Shown here: in pieces, positions 9,643 through 16,993 of the stretch
Layout of the letters: every line of letters starts with the position of its first letter
Numbering within the stretch: position 1 is the first letter of the stretch
NCBI RefSeq assembly: GCF_001746415.1
Contig: NZ_MEHJ01000001.1
Span: forward strand, 2,047,001-2,111,000
Direction of reading: 5' to 3'
Origin: Streptomyces agglomeratus
GTDB taxonomy: Bacteria > Actinomycetota > Actinomycetes > Streptomycetales > Streptomycetaceae
Length of the DNA: 64,000 nt
Translations under genes and position numbers: made by a program
Notes under the pieces: model-generated
Database searches by the model: none
Seen by the model: only the letters and a program-made list of their open reading frames with translations
Told to the model about the DNA's origin: nothing

Positions 9643-10805
9643 GGCCCCAGGTCTACCACCGTCACTCCGTCCACCCCGCGCGCGTACGAGGCGGAGGTCT
9701 CCGCCACCGTCCCCACCAGCCTGATGTGCCGCTCGGCGCAGACGGCCGCCGCCAGCGCGACCAGTTCCCGCGCCTGCCGCCCGTCCAGGGACCGGTCGAG
9801 GTCGTCCGCGAGGACCGTCAGCGCCCGCATCGCGTCCGGCACTTCGGCGACGGTGTCCATGGCCAGTACGCCCGGCCCGGTCAGCAGGACCAGCGCGAGC
9901 GCCAGGTACCGCAGCTCGCCGTCCCCGAGCCGCCCCACCGGCGTGGCCCACGCCCCGCCCCGGCCCAGCAGCGCCCGTACCCTCCCGTCCGCGAGCTTCT
10001 CCACGGTCAGCGCCTCCACCGGCCCCGCGCACCCCGCCCGCGCCATCGCCCCCAGCCGCGCGTGGCGCCTGGCGCACTGGTGGTGGGTGCGCCACAGCAC
10101 CTCCGCGAGGTTGTCGCAGCCGCGCCGCAGCCGGGCGTCGCCCAGCGCCACCGGCTCCCGCATACGCGTCGGCCGGGGATCGCACGCGAACACCGAACGC
10201 AGCGCGAGGATCACCTGTTCCGCGGCTGCCAGCACCTTGACCTGGCCCGCCGTCTTGCCCGCCACCCGCAGTGGCAGCAGCGCCGTACCGAGCACGTCGT
10301 CCGGCAGCGGTGCCCGCGTCACCGGGGCCGAACCGGCCGTGTGCCAGGCCGCCTGGACCGTACTGCGCCCCGGATCGCGCAGCGCCGTGGTCAGCAGCGT
10401 CTGCCCGTCGCAGGTCAGCCGCTCACCGACGACGCGCAGTTCGGGTTCGGCCTGTACGGCGAGATCGAGACGTACGGGACCGGCGGGCCCCTCGACGGTG
10501 CAGCCGATCCTGAACCCCCGCCGGCCCTCGGCGTCCGGCCCCGCCCGCTCCGGCACGCAGGCGCCCGGGTCACGGAACACCGCGCCCAGCTCGGCGCCGC
10601 CGCCGAGGCGGGCCAGCGCCTCGTACACCTCCAGGACGCTCGACTTGCCGGTGCCGCTGGCGCCCGTGAACAGCGTCACGGGGCCAAGCGGGAAGACGGC
10701 GCCCCGGTGCGATCTGAAGGCCGACAGCCGCAGTTCGGTGACCACGGGGGCACCACGGTCGTCGGCCTGGGGTCCGGGGCGTGTTCCCGGCGAAACGGCA
10801 GTCAT
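9639..10805 (-). CDS. AAA-family ATPase (SMC/RecF-like head)
   Basis: ATPase of 388 aa with a RecF/SMC-like head: N-terminal LRLSAFRSHRGAVFPL, Walker A GASGTGKSS (about residues 48-56), a GDGELRYLALALVLL signature-like segment near 290 and Walker B VLAMDTVAEVPD. It has no coiled-coil arm, so it is the short ABC_ATPase type common in actinobacteria. The GTGA overlap with the MazG-like gene suggests the two act in one process, perhaps nucleotide or DNA quality control or defence, but this is inference. Confidence 0.75.
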   Translation of the reverse strand: MTAVSPGTRPGPQADDRGAPVVTELRLSAFRSHRGAVFPLGPVTLFTGASGTGKSSVLEVYEALARLGGGAELGAVFRDPGACVPERAGPDAEGRRGFRIGCTVEGPAGPVRLDLAVQAEPELRVVGERLTCDGQTLLTTALRDPGRSTVQAAWHTAGSAPVTRAPLPDDVLGTALLPLRVAGKTAGQVKVLAAAEQVILALRSVFACDPRPTRMREPVALGDARLRRGCDNLAEVLWRTHHQCARRHARLGAMARAGCAGPVEALTVEKLADGRVRALLGRGGAWATPVGRLGDGELRYLALALVLLTGPGVLAMDTVAEVPDAMRALTVLADDLDRSLDGRQARELVALAAAVCAERHIRLVGTVAETSASYARGVDGVTVVDLGP

Positions 10806-10861
10806 GGCCCGGACGGTACGCAGCGCCTTACCTGACGAACCGTTACGCCAGCCGGACCTTC

Positions 10862-11251
10862 CTACGTTTGAGGGACGGCGGCCGCCTCGGCCCCCTCGAC
10901 CTCCATGCCGGCCGGCGAGAGCAGGAAGACATTGCGGTCGACTCGGTGCATGCCGCTGCCGAGCCCGAAGACCACACCGCTGCTGAAGTCGAGGATGCGC
11001 TTGGCCACATCGCTGTCCGCCGCCGTCAGGTCGAGGAGCACCGGTACCTGCCCGATCAGGTACTCCGCGACCTCACGCGCGTCGGAGAACACCTGAACGC
11101 GCAGCACGATCATCCGCCGTTGTTCGGCGGTTTCTTCCTCCTGCGGCATCGTGCGGTGGTCCACCCGGGAGGGCCACTCGTTCCTGCTGCGCAGGGGCAC
11201 TACTTGAGCGAGCCCGGCCCACTGTTCATCGGTGACGTCGTACCTGCTCAC
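10862..11251 (-). CDS. SepF-like cell division protein
   Basis: SepF-family protein, 129 aa. The C-terminal domain (about residues 40-125) has the SepF pattern: VLRVQVFSDAREVAEYL, VLLDLTAADSDVAKRILDFSSG and the Gly-rich FGLGSGMHRVDRNVFLLSP. SepF anchors FtsZ to the membrane and helps assemble the septal ring. Streptomyces carry several paralogues. This one is not beside ftsZ and its N-terminus is short, so it is probably a paralogue rather than the main septation SepF. Confidence 0.85.
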   Translation of the reverse strand: MSRYDVTDEQWAGLAQVVPLRSRNEWPSRVDHRTMPQEEETAEQRRMIVLRVQVFSDAREVAEYLIGQVPVLLDLTAADSDVAKRILDFSSGVVFGLGSGMHRVDRNVFLLSPAGMEVEGAEAAAVPQT

Positions 11252-11573
11252 CGGACCACCCCGCTCACGTGCTGTGTCTGCATCCGGCCATCTTCGCGCG
11301 CCTCACCCGTTCGGCCCAACAGCGACACGGACGGGATACTCCGTGGAAGGCACAAGTGGCCCTCCGAGGCGGAGATCCGCCGGTCAGGTCGCGGGCCGGC
11401 CGTCCGGCCGATGCCGTGCGGACCCGTGCCGGTTCCCTGCTCGGGGACGGATCTCCGTCACGTCGCCTGCCCGCAAACCTACCTGTACGCGGGCCTGCGC
11501 CGCCCCACCGCCCGGTGGGCCGCTCGCCGCCCGGGCAGCGGCACGGGGCAACACCCGCCCCGGCGGCAGGGGT
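11252..11573. other. Intergenic region without recognised gene
   Basis: About 320 bp between the SepF-like gene start and the ArsR-type regulator stop, both on the minus strand. It must hold the SepF-like promoter. I see GC-rich short palindromes of the GGCCGGCC type but no credible ORF, terminator or RNA. Confidence 0.5.
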
Positions 11574-12566
11574 TCACCCGTCGCTCTGGGCCTCGGCCAG
11601 GGCCTCGCCGGCCGCCGTCCAGTAGTAGAGGACCGAGCGTCCCGACCGTCGCCGCTGGATCAGGTGGGCGTCCAGCAGGACTTTCAGGTGACGGCCGACC
11701 GATCCGAGGCCCCGGCCGGTCAGAGCCACCAGCTGCGTCGTGCTCTTCGGGCTGCCGAGGAGTACGAAGACGCTTGCGCGCGACGGCCCGAGCAGCGCGC
11801 TCAGGGGCTCGGGCGCGGGGGTCCCGCGGCTGTCCGTCAGGACGCCCGAACACGGGTAGACCACGGCGTACCGGTCGGCCTCCCAGGAGACCCAACTCTG
11901 CTGAGGAGTGACGGGCACGAACATCAGCCGCGCTCCGGCGATTTCGCGCGGCGGCTGTTCGCACGCGGTGATCTGGAGGCGGCTGTGCCCCAGCCAGCGC
12001 ATACCGGCGCGCATGTCGTCCAGGGCCCCGGCCCAGCCGTGCCGGCTCAGCTGCCTCGTCCGGGCGACGACGTCCGCCTCGATGATTCTCCGGCGCCGGG
12101 ACCAGTCCGGGAGAACCGTCCGCGTCCAGACCCATTCCACCAGGCCGGCTGCGAGCGCCGGGAGATCGGGCCGGTGCAGTGGGGCGGGGAGCGGCCCTCG
12201 CAACGCCTCCGCTAGGTCGGCGCGGGCGGTCTCGGGAGGGGTCTGCCGTATCCGCGCCAGCTCGTCCTCGAACGTCCGCCCGCCCTTCCCCTCACCTGCC
12301 GGTGTCGGTGTCGATGTGGGCGTGGGCGTGAGGAAGGTCGCGTTCCAGGTGGGCCTCAGGGCGGCTCGCAGCAGCAGCGCGGTGACCGGGTCGTCAGCCT
12401 TGCGCCGCTGGTAGGCGGGCAGATGGGCGTCCAGCCATACGCGCTCGCCCGGATGCGCGGCAGTCCCCCGCTCCAGGACCTTCAGACTCGCGATGGCTTC
12501 CGCCAGGGGCGAGAGAACGAAGCGGCTTCCCGCCAGCGTGTCCGCGCCGACCTGCCACCAGCCCAT
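11574..12566 (-). CDS. ArsR-type winged-helix transcriptional regulator
   Basis: Regulator of 330 aa. The last 80 residues form an ArsR winged helix (SPKSTTQLVALTGRGLGSV, recognition helix GRHLKVLLDAHLIQRRR, wing SGRSVLYYW). The long N-terminal part (about 1-240) lacks a recognised domain and probably senses the ligand. This layout is common for Streptomyces ArsR proteins paired with drug exporters. It is divergent from an MFS pump 57 bp away, and a perfect inverted repeat overlaps its own start codon, which suggests autorepression and control of the pump. Confidence 0.85.
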   Translation of the reverse strand: MGWWQVGADTLAGSRFVLSPLAEAIASLKVLERGTAAHPGERVWLDAHLPAYQRRKADDPVTALLLRAALRPTWNATFLTPTPTSTPTPAGEGKGGRTFEDELARIRQTPPETARADLAEALRGPLPAPLHRPDLPALAAGLVEWVWTRTVLPDWSRRRRIIEADVVARTRQLSRHGWAGALDDMRAGMRWLGHSRLQITACEQPPREIAGARLMFVPVTPQQSWVSWEADRYAVVYPCSGVLTDSRGTPAPEPLSALLGPSRASVFVLLGSPKSTTQLVALTGRGLGSVGRHLKVLLDAHLIQRRRSGRSVLYYWTAAGEALAEAQSDG

Positions 12567-12588
12567 GTTTCGCCTCCCCGCGAAACAT
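12565..12588. promoter_or_regulatory. Palindromic operator between ArsR and MFS genes
   Basis: ATGTTTCGC at 12565-12573 and GCGAAACAT at 12580-12588 form a perfect 9-bp inverted repeat around a 6-nt spacer. It starts at the ATG of the ArsR-type gene and lies 36 bp before the MFS start codon. ArsR proteins are dimeric and bind such palindromes, so this is the obvious operator for both divergent genes. Binding is inferred, not shown. Confidence 0.7.
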
Positions 12589-12623
12589 TAACGTCTCGTC
12601 CCCGGGGTCTTGAGACTCCGGTC

Positions 12624-13820
12624 ATGCGCACCTACCGGGATCTCTTCCGCCTGCGGGAGTTCACTCCGCTGTTCCTGTCCTCCGCCGCGCAAGTGGCGGC
12701 GCAGACGGTGAGCGGACTGGCCCTGGGCACGCTGGTCTACGGGGTGACAGGCTCTCCGCTGCTCTCCGCCCTTGCCATGTTCGGCCCGTCCCTGGCCCAG
12801 GTGGTCGGGGCGTCGACGCTGCTGGCGGCAGCCGACCGACTGCCGCCGCGCTCCGCGCTGAGCGGACTGTCCCTGCTCTTCGCTCTCGGCACCGCCGCGC
12901 AGGCCGTCCCCGGCCTGCCCGTGCCGGCACCCCTCGCTCTCGCTCTCGGCCTCGGCGCGGTCTCCGCGCTCGGCGGCGGAGTGCGTTACGGGCTGCTGCA
13001 CGAGATCCTCGCCAAGGAGGGATACCTGCTGGGCCGCTCGCTGTTCGGCATGGCCACCGGCGCGACGCAGATCTGCGGATTCGCGGCCGGCGGCGCCCTG
13101 GTCACCACGCTGTCACCGCACGGCGCCCTGCTCACCGGCGCCGCCTTGCACCTCCTGGCCGCGACTGTGGCCCGGTTCGGGCTCAGCCGCCGTCCGCCAC
13201 GTGCCACCGGGCGACCGTCCATTGCCGGGACCTGGAGGAACAACGCCCTGTTGTGGTCCTCGGCTCCCCGCCGCCACGTCTACCTCGCTCTCTGGGTACC
13301 CAACGGACTGATCGTCGGATGCGAGTCCTTGTACGTCCCCTACGCACCCGAGCACGCCGGGCTCCTCTTCGCATGCGGCGCACTGGGCATGCTGGCCGGC
13401 GACATCCTGGTCGGCAGATGCGTCCCCCGGCAGCGCAGAGGCCGCCTCGTGGTCCCGCTGTGCCTCCTGCTCGCCGCTCCGTACCTGGTGTTCGCCGTAC
13501 GTCCGGGGCTGCCCCTCGCGATGACGGCGGTCGTGCTCGCCACCGTCGGCTACTCGGCGGGCCTGCTGCTCCAGGAGCGCCTGATGGCCCTGACACCGGA
13601 CGCGCTGAGTGGTCACGCCCTCGGGCTGCACTCCTCCGGGATGCTCACCATGCAGGGCGCGGGCGCCGCTCTGGCGGGCGGTGCGGCCCAGTACACCTCG
13701 CCGTCGACGGCGATGGCCGTCATGGCGGCGGCTTCCCTCGCGGTCACGCTGGCTCTGGCCCCCGGGCTCCGAGGACGCGGAACCCGGACTCCTCCGCTGC
13801 CGCGCCGATCCCGTACGTAA
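12624..13820 (+). CDS. MFS transporter
   Basis: Major facilitator permease, 398 aa, with about twelve hydrophobic segments from residue 10 on (for example VSGLALGTLVYGV and LALALGLGAVSAL). It is of the short actinobacterial type often found divergent from ArsR regulators and is likely a proton-coupled exporter of a small hydrophobic compound. The ATG at 12624 was chosen because it starts directly before the first transmembrane segment and leaves the operator upstream; the frame is open further 5'. The substrate is unknown. Confidence 0.85.
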   Translation: MRTYRDLFRLREFTPLFLSSAAQVAAQTVSGLALGTLVYGVTGSPLLSALAMFGPSLAQVVGASTLLAAADRLPPRSALSGLSLLFALGTAAQAVPGLPVPAPLALALGLGAVSALGGGVRYGLLHEILAKEGYLLGRSLFGMATGATQICGFAAGGALVTTLSPHGALLTGAALHLLAATVARFGLSRRPPRATGRPSIAGTWRNNALLWSSAPRRHVYLALWVPNGLIVGCESLYVPYAPEHAGLLFACGALGMLAGDILVGRCVPRQRRGRLVVPLCLLLAAPYLVFAVRPGLPLAMTAVVLATVGYSAGLLLQERLMALTPDALSGHALGLHSSGMLTMQGAGAALAGGAAQYTSPSTAMAVMAAASLAVTLALAPGLRGRGTRTPPLPRRSRT

Positions 13821-13922
13821 GGTGCAGAATATGGGCGTACTGATCGTTATCGGCTACGACGAAGCCCCTGCCGCCGTCACATCATTCCCAGCGGCTCAGG
13901 AGCTCCGGAACAGGACTGGCTC

Positions 13923-14549
13923 ATGCCCGTACACGCGACAACCCGCACGGGCGGGCGACGGCTGGCCGCGGCCGCCCTGGTGCTGGTCACGGCGGCAGCG
14001 TGTGTCACCACTCTCGCTTCGTGCGACACCGGAGACGGCGACGGCGCGACCAGAACACCGTTCAGCCCACGCCCGACGCCGCCCGACACGTCCTCCTTCT
14101 CCGGCACGCCGCCCTCCGCCCTGGCCTCCGCGGACGCTTCGGCCCGCGCCTCGGCGTCCGCCGCGGCGTCGTCCGCGTCGGCTGCCGCCTCCTCCTTCGA
14201 GGCGTCGGTCTCGGCGGAAACCGCCCGCGCGAACCAGGCGGCCGCCGCTCAGCTGAAGAAGGTGTCCGGCGGCGGCAACGCCAAGGCCGACGTCTCGCTG
14301 ACAGGGAAGCCCAGGGCGCAGACGGGCGGACTGCTCGCCGTCGTGGTCACCATCACCAACCGTACGGACCAAGAGGCGTCGTACGCCATCCAGGTGGACT
14401 TCACCGACCCCTCCGGCAAGGTGGTCGAGAGCAGGTTCGTCGGTGCGGAGGATCTCGCGCCCGGTGCGAAGGCCCAGCCCCTGGCCATCAGCCGCAAGCC
14501 CGCCGACCCGGTACTGACGCCGAGGGTCGCCAAGGCACAGCGGTACTGA
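13923..14549 (+). CDS. Putative secreted lipoprotein
   Basis: Protein of 208 aa with an N-terminal signal peptide: Arg residues, then an Ala/Val/Leu-rich core, then a lipobox TLASC with Cys at about residue 37. A Ser/Thr/Pro/Ala-rich linker (about 40-95) leads to a C-terminal beta-rich domain (VTITNRTDQEASYAIQVDF) that resembles FxLYD-type extracellular modules. It is probably attached to the outer face of the membrane. Function is unknown. It stands about 100 bp after the MFS gene and 340 bp before the repeat-peptide gene. Confidence 0.8.
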   Translation: MPVHATTRTGGRRLAAAALVLVTAAACVTTLASCDTGDGDGATRTPFSPRPTPPDTSSFSGTPPSALASADASARASASAAASSASAAASSFEASVSAETARANQAAAAQLKKVSGGGNAKADVSLTGKPRAQTGGLLAVVVTITNRTDQEASYAIQVDFTDPSGKVVESRFVGAEDLAPGAKAQPLAISRKPADPVLTPRVAKAQRY

Positions 14550-14891
14550 AAGCCGCCGCGGGCGGTGATACCGGTCCCTCCCCGGGAACGCAGGCTGCGT
14601 CCCGGGGCTCGACTCGTCCTCGGGCCGGCCGACCACGGCGTCGTCGCCGCCTCCGTCCTCGTCGATGACCCCTCATCCGAGCAACCTGGGAGACGACGGG
14701 CGGGGGGCCCGTCTGCAACTCTCGGGAAACGGGGGCGGGACGAGACTGCCCTCGGCGGTCCACTGACAGAGGCGATTTCCCCTCCTCAAGAGCGGCTTCC
14801 ACCGCACACGCGCCTGCGGCAAGTCCCCCCACTCCCCGGAGGGGCGCTCCGGGAGTGGATCGGACGACAGCACTCTTCGGAAGGATGAGAC
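14550..14891. other. Upstream region of the repeat-peptide operon
   Basis: About 340 bp without a convincing ORF. It must contain the promoter of the repeat-peptide operon. It ends with a hairpin at 14829-14858 and the ribosome site GGAAGGA seven bases before the ATG at 14892. I do not recognise a -10/-35 pair with confidence. Confidence 0.5.
14829..14858 (+). promoter_or_regulatory. Hairpin upstream of the repeat-peptide gene
   Basis: CCACTCCCCGGA (14829-14840) can pair with TCCGGGAGTGG (14848-14858) with one bulged C and a GC-rich 7-nt loop. It lies 33 bp before the ATG of the repeat peptide. It could be the end of an upstream transcript, a leader structure or an operator. Confidence 0.45.
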
Positions 14892-15251
14892 ATGCATGAT
14901 ACGCACGTCATCGAACGTCCGGTCTGGGACCAGCTGAAGGTCTGGGACGAGCTCACCGTCTGGGACGAGCTCAAGGTCTGGGACGAGCTCACCGTCTGGG
15001 ACGAGCTCAAGGTCTGGGACGAACTGAAGGTCTGGGACCAGCTCACCGTCTGGGACGAGCTCAAGGTCTGGGACGAACTGAAAGTCTGGGACCAGCTCAC
15101 CGTCTGGGACGAGCTCAAGGTCTGGGACGAACTGAAAGTCTGGGACCAGCTCACCGTCTGGGACGAGCTCAAGGTCTGGGACGAACTGAAAGTCTGGGAC
15201 CAGCTCACCGTCTGGGACGAGCTCAAGGTCTGGGACCGGCTCCAGGACTAG
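14892..15251 (+). CDS. Hexapeptide-repeat peptide, possible multicore precursor
   Basis: Protein of 119 aa made of a 10-residue head (MHDTHVIERP), 18 uninterrupted hexapeptides of the form VWD-E/Q/R-L-K/T/Q (residues 11-118) and a final Asp. Trp recurs at exactly every sixth position, always followed by Asp. There is no Cys, no signal peptide and no transmembrane segment. The ribosome site GGAAGGA is well placed before the ATG. The three downstream genes are a GNAT/FemAB-like transferase, a truncated globin and a flavin monooxygenase, in tight succession. That arrangement suggests the Trp-rich repeats are substrates for modification (a multicore RiPP or scaffold peptide). A purely structural repeat protein is the alternative. 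I recognise no family. Confidence 0.8.
   Translation: MHDTHVIERPVWDQLKVWDELTVWDELKVWDELTVWDELKVWDELKVWDQLTVWDELKVWDELKVWDQLTVWDELKVWDELKVWDQLTVWDELKVWDELKVWDQLTVWDELKVWDRLQD
14922..15245 (+). repeat. Tandem 18-bp repeat coding for 18 hexapeptides
   Basis: Eighteen 18-bp units starting GTCTGGGAC. Within the array a 54-bp (three-unit) higher-order period DEL-K/DEL-K/DQL-T recurs almost unchanged in the 3' half. The only synonymous difference I noticed there is AAG versus AAA in the Lys codon before the DQL unit. This indicates recent expansion by unequal crossing-over or slippage, always in multiples of 18 bp so the frame is kept. Confidence 0.95.
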
Positions 15252-15281
15252 TCACTCCGCAGGCTGACCGCCTGAGCGGGT

Positions 15282-15316
15282 CCGGCGCAGGACCGGCGCG
15301 ACCGGTCCTGCGCCGG
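15282..15316 (+). terminator. Perfect 15-bp hairpin after the repeat-peptide gene
   Basis: CCGGCGCAGGACCGG (15282-15296), loop CGCGA, then CCGGTCCTGCGCCGG (15302-15316): a perfect 15-bp, very GC-rich stem with no U-run. It lies 30 bp after the repeat-peptide stop and 41 bp before the next start. Such a hairpin can act as a partial terminator or mRNA stabiliser that raises precursor over enzyme expression, as seen in many RiPP operons (inference). Confidence 0.75.
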
Positions 15317-15357
15317 TACACCCGGGCGGTCCGGGAACATTCGGAAGGAACACCGTC

Positions 15358-16455
15358 ATGACGCAGCGGGCCGGCCTGGCGGCCGAGACCGGGCAGACCA
15401 CCACCTTCGACGTGCGGCCCGGCGTGGCGGAGGACTGGGACCGGCATCTCGGCTCCGCTCCGGCGACGCTCAGCCGCCGCTGGATCACGCTCGCCGAGGG
15501 CCGCATACCCGGCGGCGCACGCACGCTGGCGCTCTCCGGGGAGAACGGGCTCTCCGTCGCACTGGTCGGCGGCCCGGTCGAGGCACCGACCGGACACGTA
15601 CGGTTCGATCCGTTCCGCGTGCTGTCCGGCGGCTCGGTGGACGAGGGTGTCGTCGAGAACGGTCCGCACCCGTGGCAGGGACTCGACCCCGAAGACGTCT
15701 TCCCCTGCTGCCTGTTGATGTTCCCCAACTACGAGACCGCTCCGGTCGGCCCCGACGCGCACGACCCCGTCGCGGTGCGCGCCTACGTCGACGCGCTCGT
15801 GACCTGGTGCCGCGACAACGGCATGCGCAGCATCGCGGGACTGTTCCTGCGGCCGGACTACCCCGAGTTCCTCGCCGCCCTGGGCGACGCAGGCTTCGCC
15901 GTCGTACCGATGGTCGAACGCTGCGACATGGACGTGACCTGGCAGGACTTCGACGGCTACCTGGCCGGCCTGCCGCGCAAGCGACGTTTTGCCGTACGCC
16001 GCGAACTGCGGGACATCGCGGCGCGGGGTGTGGTGATCAGTGAGCGCACCGTCCGCGAGGAGGAGCCGGAACTGGTCCGGCTGCGCGCGCAGATCGTGAC
16101 CAAGTACGGCGGTGTTCCGGACGCGGAGCGCGAGGCCGGTTCGCTGCGGCATCTGCGCGAGCACTTCGGCGCGGAGAACGTGGTCGTGGTCGAGGCCCGC
16201 CAGGACGGTCACCTGCTGTCCTTCAGCATCCTCATCCGGGACGGAGCCCAGTGGACCGTGCTGATGAGCGCCACCGACTACGAGCGGCCGGACGCCTCGT
16301 TCACGTATTTCGCCACCATGTTCTACCGGCCCGCGGAGCTCGCTCCGCAGCAGGGCATCACGTCGATGGCGTACGGGCTCGGGACGCTCCAGGCGAAGAA
16401 GCTCCGCGGCTGCACGGTCAACTCACTGTCCGCCGCCGCGCTGCTGCTGAATTGA
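15358..16455 (+). CDS. GNAT/FemAB-like acyl- or aminoacyltransferase
   Basis: Protein of 365 aa with a GNAT fold of the Acetyltransf_6/FemAB-like type. The C-terminal half shows KRRFAVRRELRD, VVVEARQDGHLLSFSILI, the FTYFATMFYRPAELA segment and GLGTLQAKKLRGC near the end. Family members transfer acyl groups from CoA or aminoacyl groups from tRNA. No signal peptide is present, so it acts in the cytoplasm. It follows the repeat peptide after a hairpin and lies 13 bp before the globin gene, so it is a candidate enzyme that acylates or aminoacylates the repeat peptide (its Lys, Thr or termini). The exact donor is unknown. Confidence 0.7.
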   Translation: MTQRAGLAAETGQTTTFDVRPGVAEDWDRHLGSAPATLSRRWITLAEGRIPGGARTLALSGENGLSVALVGGPVEAPTGHVRFDPFRVLSGGSVDEGVVENGPHPWQGLDPEDVFPCCLLMFPNYETAPVGPDAHDPVAVRAYVDALVTWCRDNGMRSIAGLFLRPDYPEFLAALGDAGFAVVPMVERCDMDVTWQDFDGYLAGLPRKRRFAVRRELRDIAARGVVISERTVREEEPELVRLRAQIVTKYGGVPDAEREAGSLRHLREHFGAENVVVVEARQDGHLLSFSILIRDGAQWTVLMSATDYERPDASFTYFATMFYRPAELAPQQGITSMAYGLGTLQAKKLRGCTVNSLSAAALLLN

Positions 16456-16468
16456 AGGGGAGAAGGAC

Positions 16469-16993
16469 GTGCAACCGAACGCCGTACCGAAGCACGACGG
16501 CAAGATCCTGCTCGTCGCCGACCAGGGACTGAAGTCCGGCGACGAGATGAGCGCCACGGACGTCGACCGGAAGGTCGACGACTTCTACACCGGGATCGGG
16601 GGTGAGCCGTTCTTCCGCGCGCTGACGGAGCAGTTCTACGCACTGGTCGCCGAGGACGACCTGCTGGCGCCGCTGTTCGCCGTACCCGACTGGCCCCTGC
16701 ACGCGCGGCGGCTCACCGCGCACTTCGTCCAGCTCTACGGCGACAACGACCTGACGGCGGCCTGGGACCCACGGCTGCACCAGGCCCACAGCCACTTCCT
16801 CATCACCCGCGAGCACCGGCTTCGGTGGCTGGCGCTGATGACCGAGGCGGGCACCCGGCTGTCGGCACCCCAGCCGCAGTTCGGGGAGTTCCTGACCATC
16901 ATGAAGGTCGCCAGCGGCGAGATGACGGCCGCTTCGCGCGGCGCCGCGCTGGCCCGTGGCGAGCGGTTCCACTGGGACGGTTCGCCCCGATGA
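16469..16993 (+). CDS. Group II truncated haemoglobin with N-terminal extension
   Basis: Protein of 174 aa. Residues about 30-150 match group II truncated globins: FYTGIGGEPFFRALTEQFY, LLAPLFAVPDWPLHARRL, a proximal-His region LHQAHSHFLITREHRLRW. The first 30 residues and the charged tail are extra. Such proteins bind haem and O2 or NO. Here the gene is embedded in a biosynthetic-looking operon: GTG start 13 bp after the transferase and ATGA overlap with the monooxygenase. It may therefore supply or handle O2, or act as a haem enzyme, rather than serve general NO detoxification. That role is inference. Confidence 0.85.
   Translation: MQPNAVPKHDGKILLVADQGLKSGDEMSATDVDRKVDDFYTGIGGEPFFRALTEQFYALVAEDDLLAPLFAVPDWPLHARRLTAHFVQLYGDNDLTAAWDPRLHQAHSHFLITREHRLRWLALMTEAGTRLSAPQPQFGEFLTIMKVASGEMTAASRGAALARGERFHWDGSPR

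Noticed and set aside
14786..15226. Minus-strand Ser/Gln/Thr-rich repeat protein opposite the VWDEL peptide
   Set aside because: It only mirrors the 18-bp DNA repeat. The plus strand has a proper ribosome site, head sequence and operon context.
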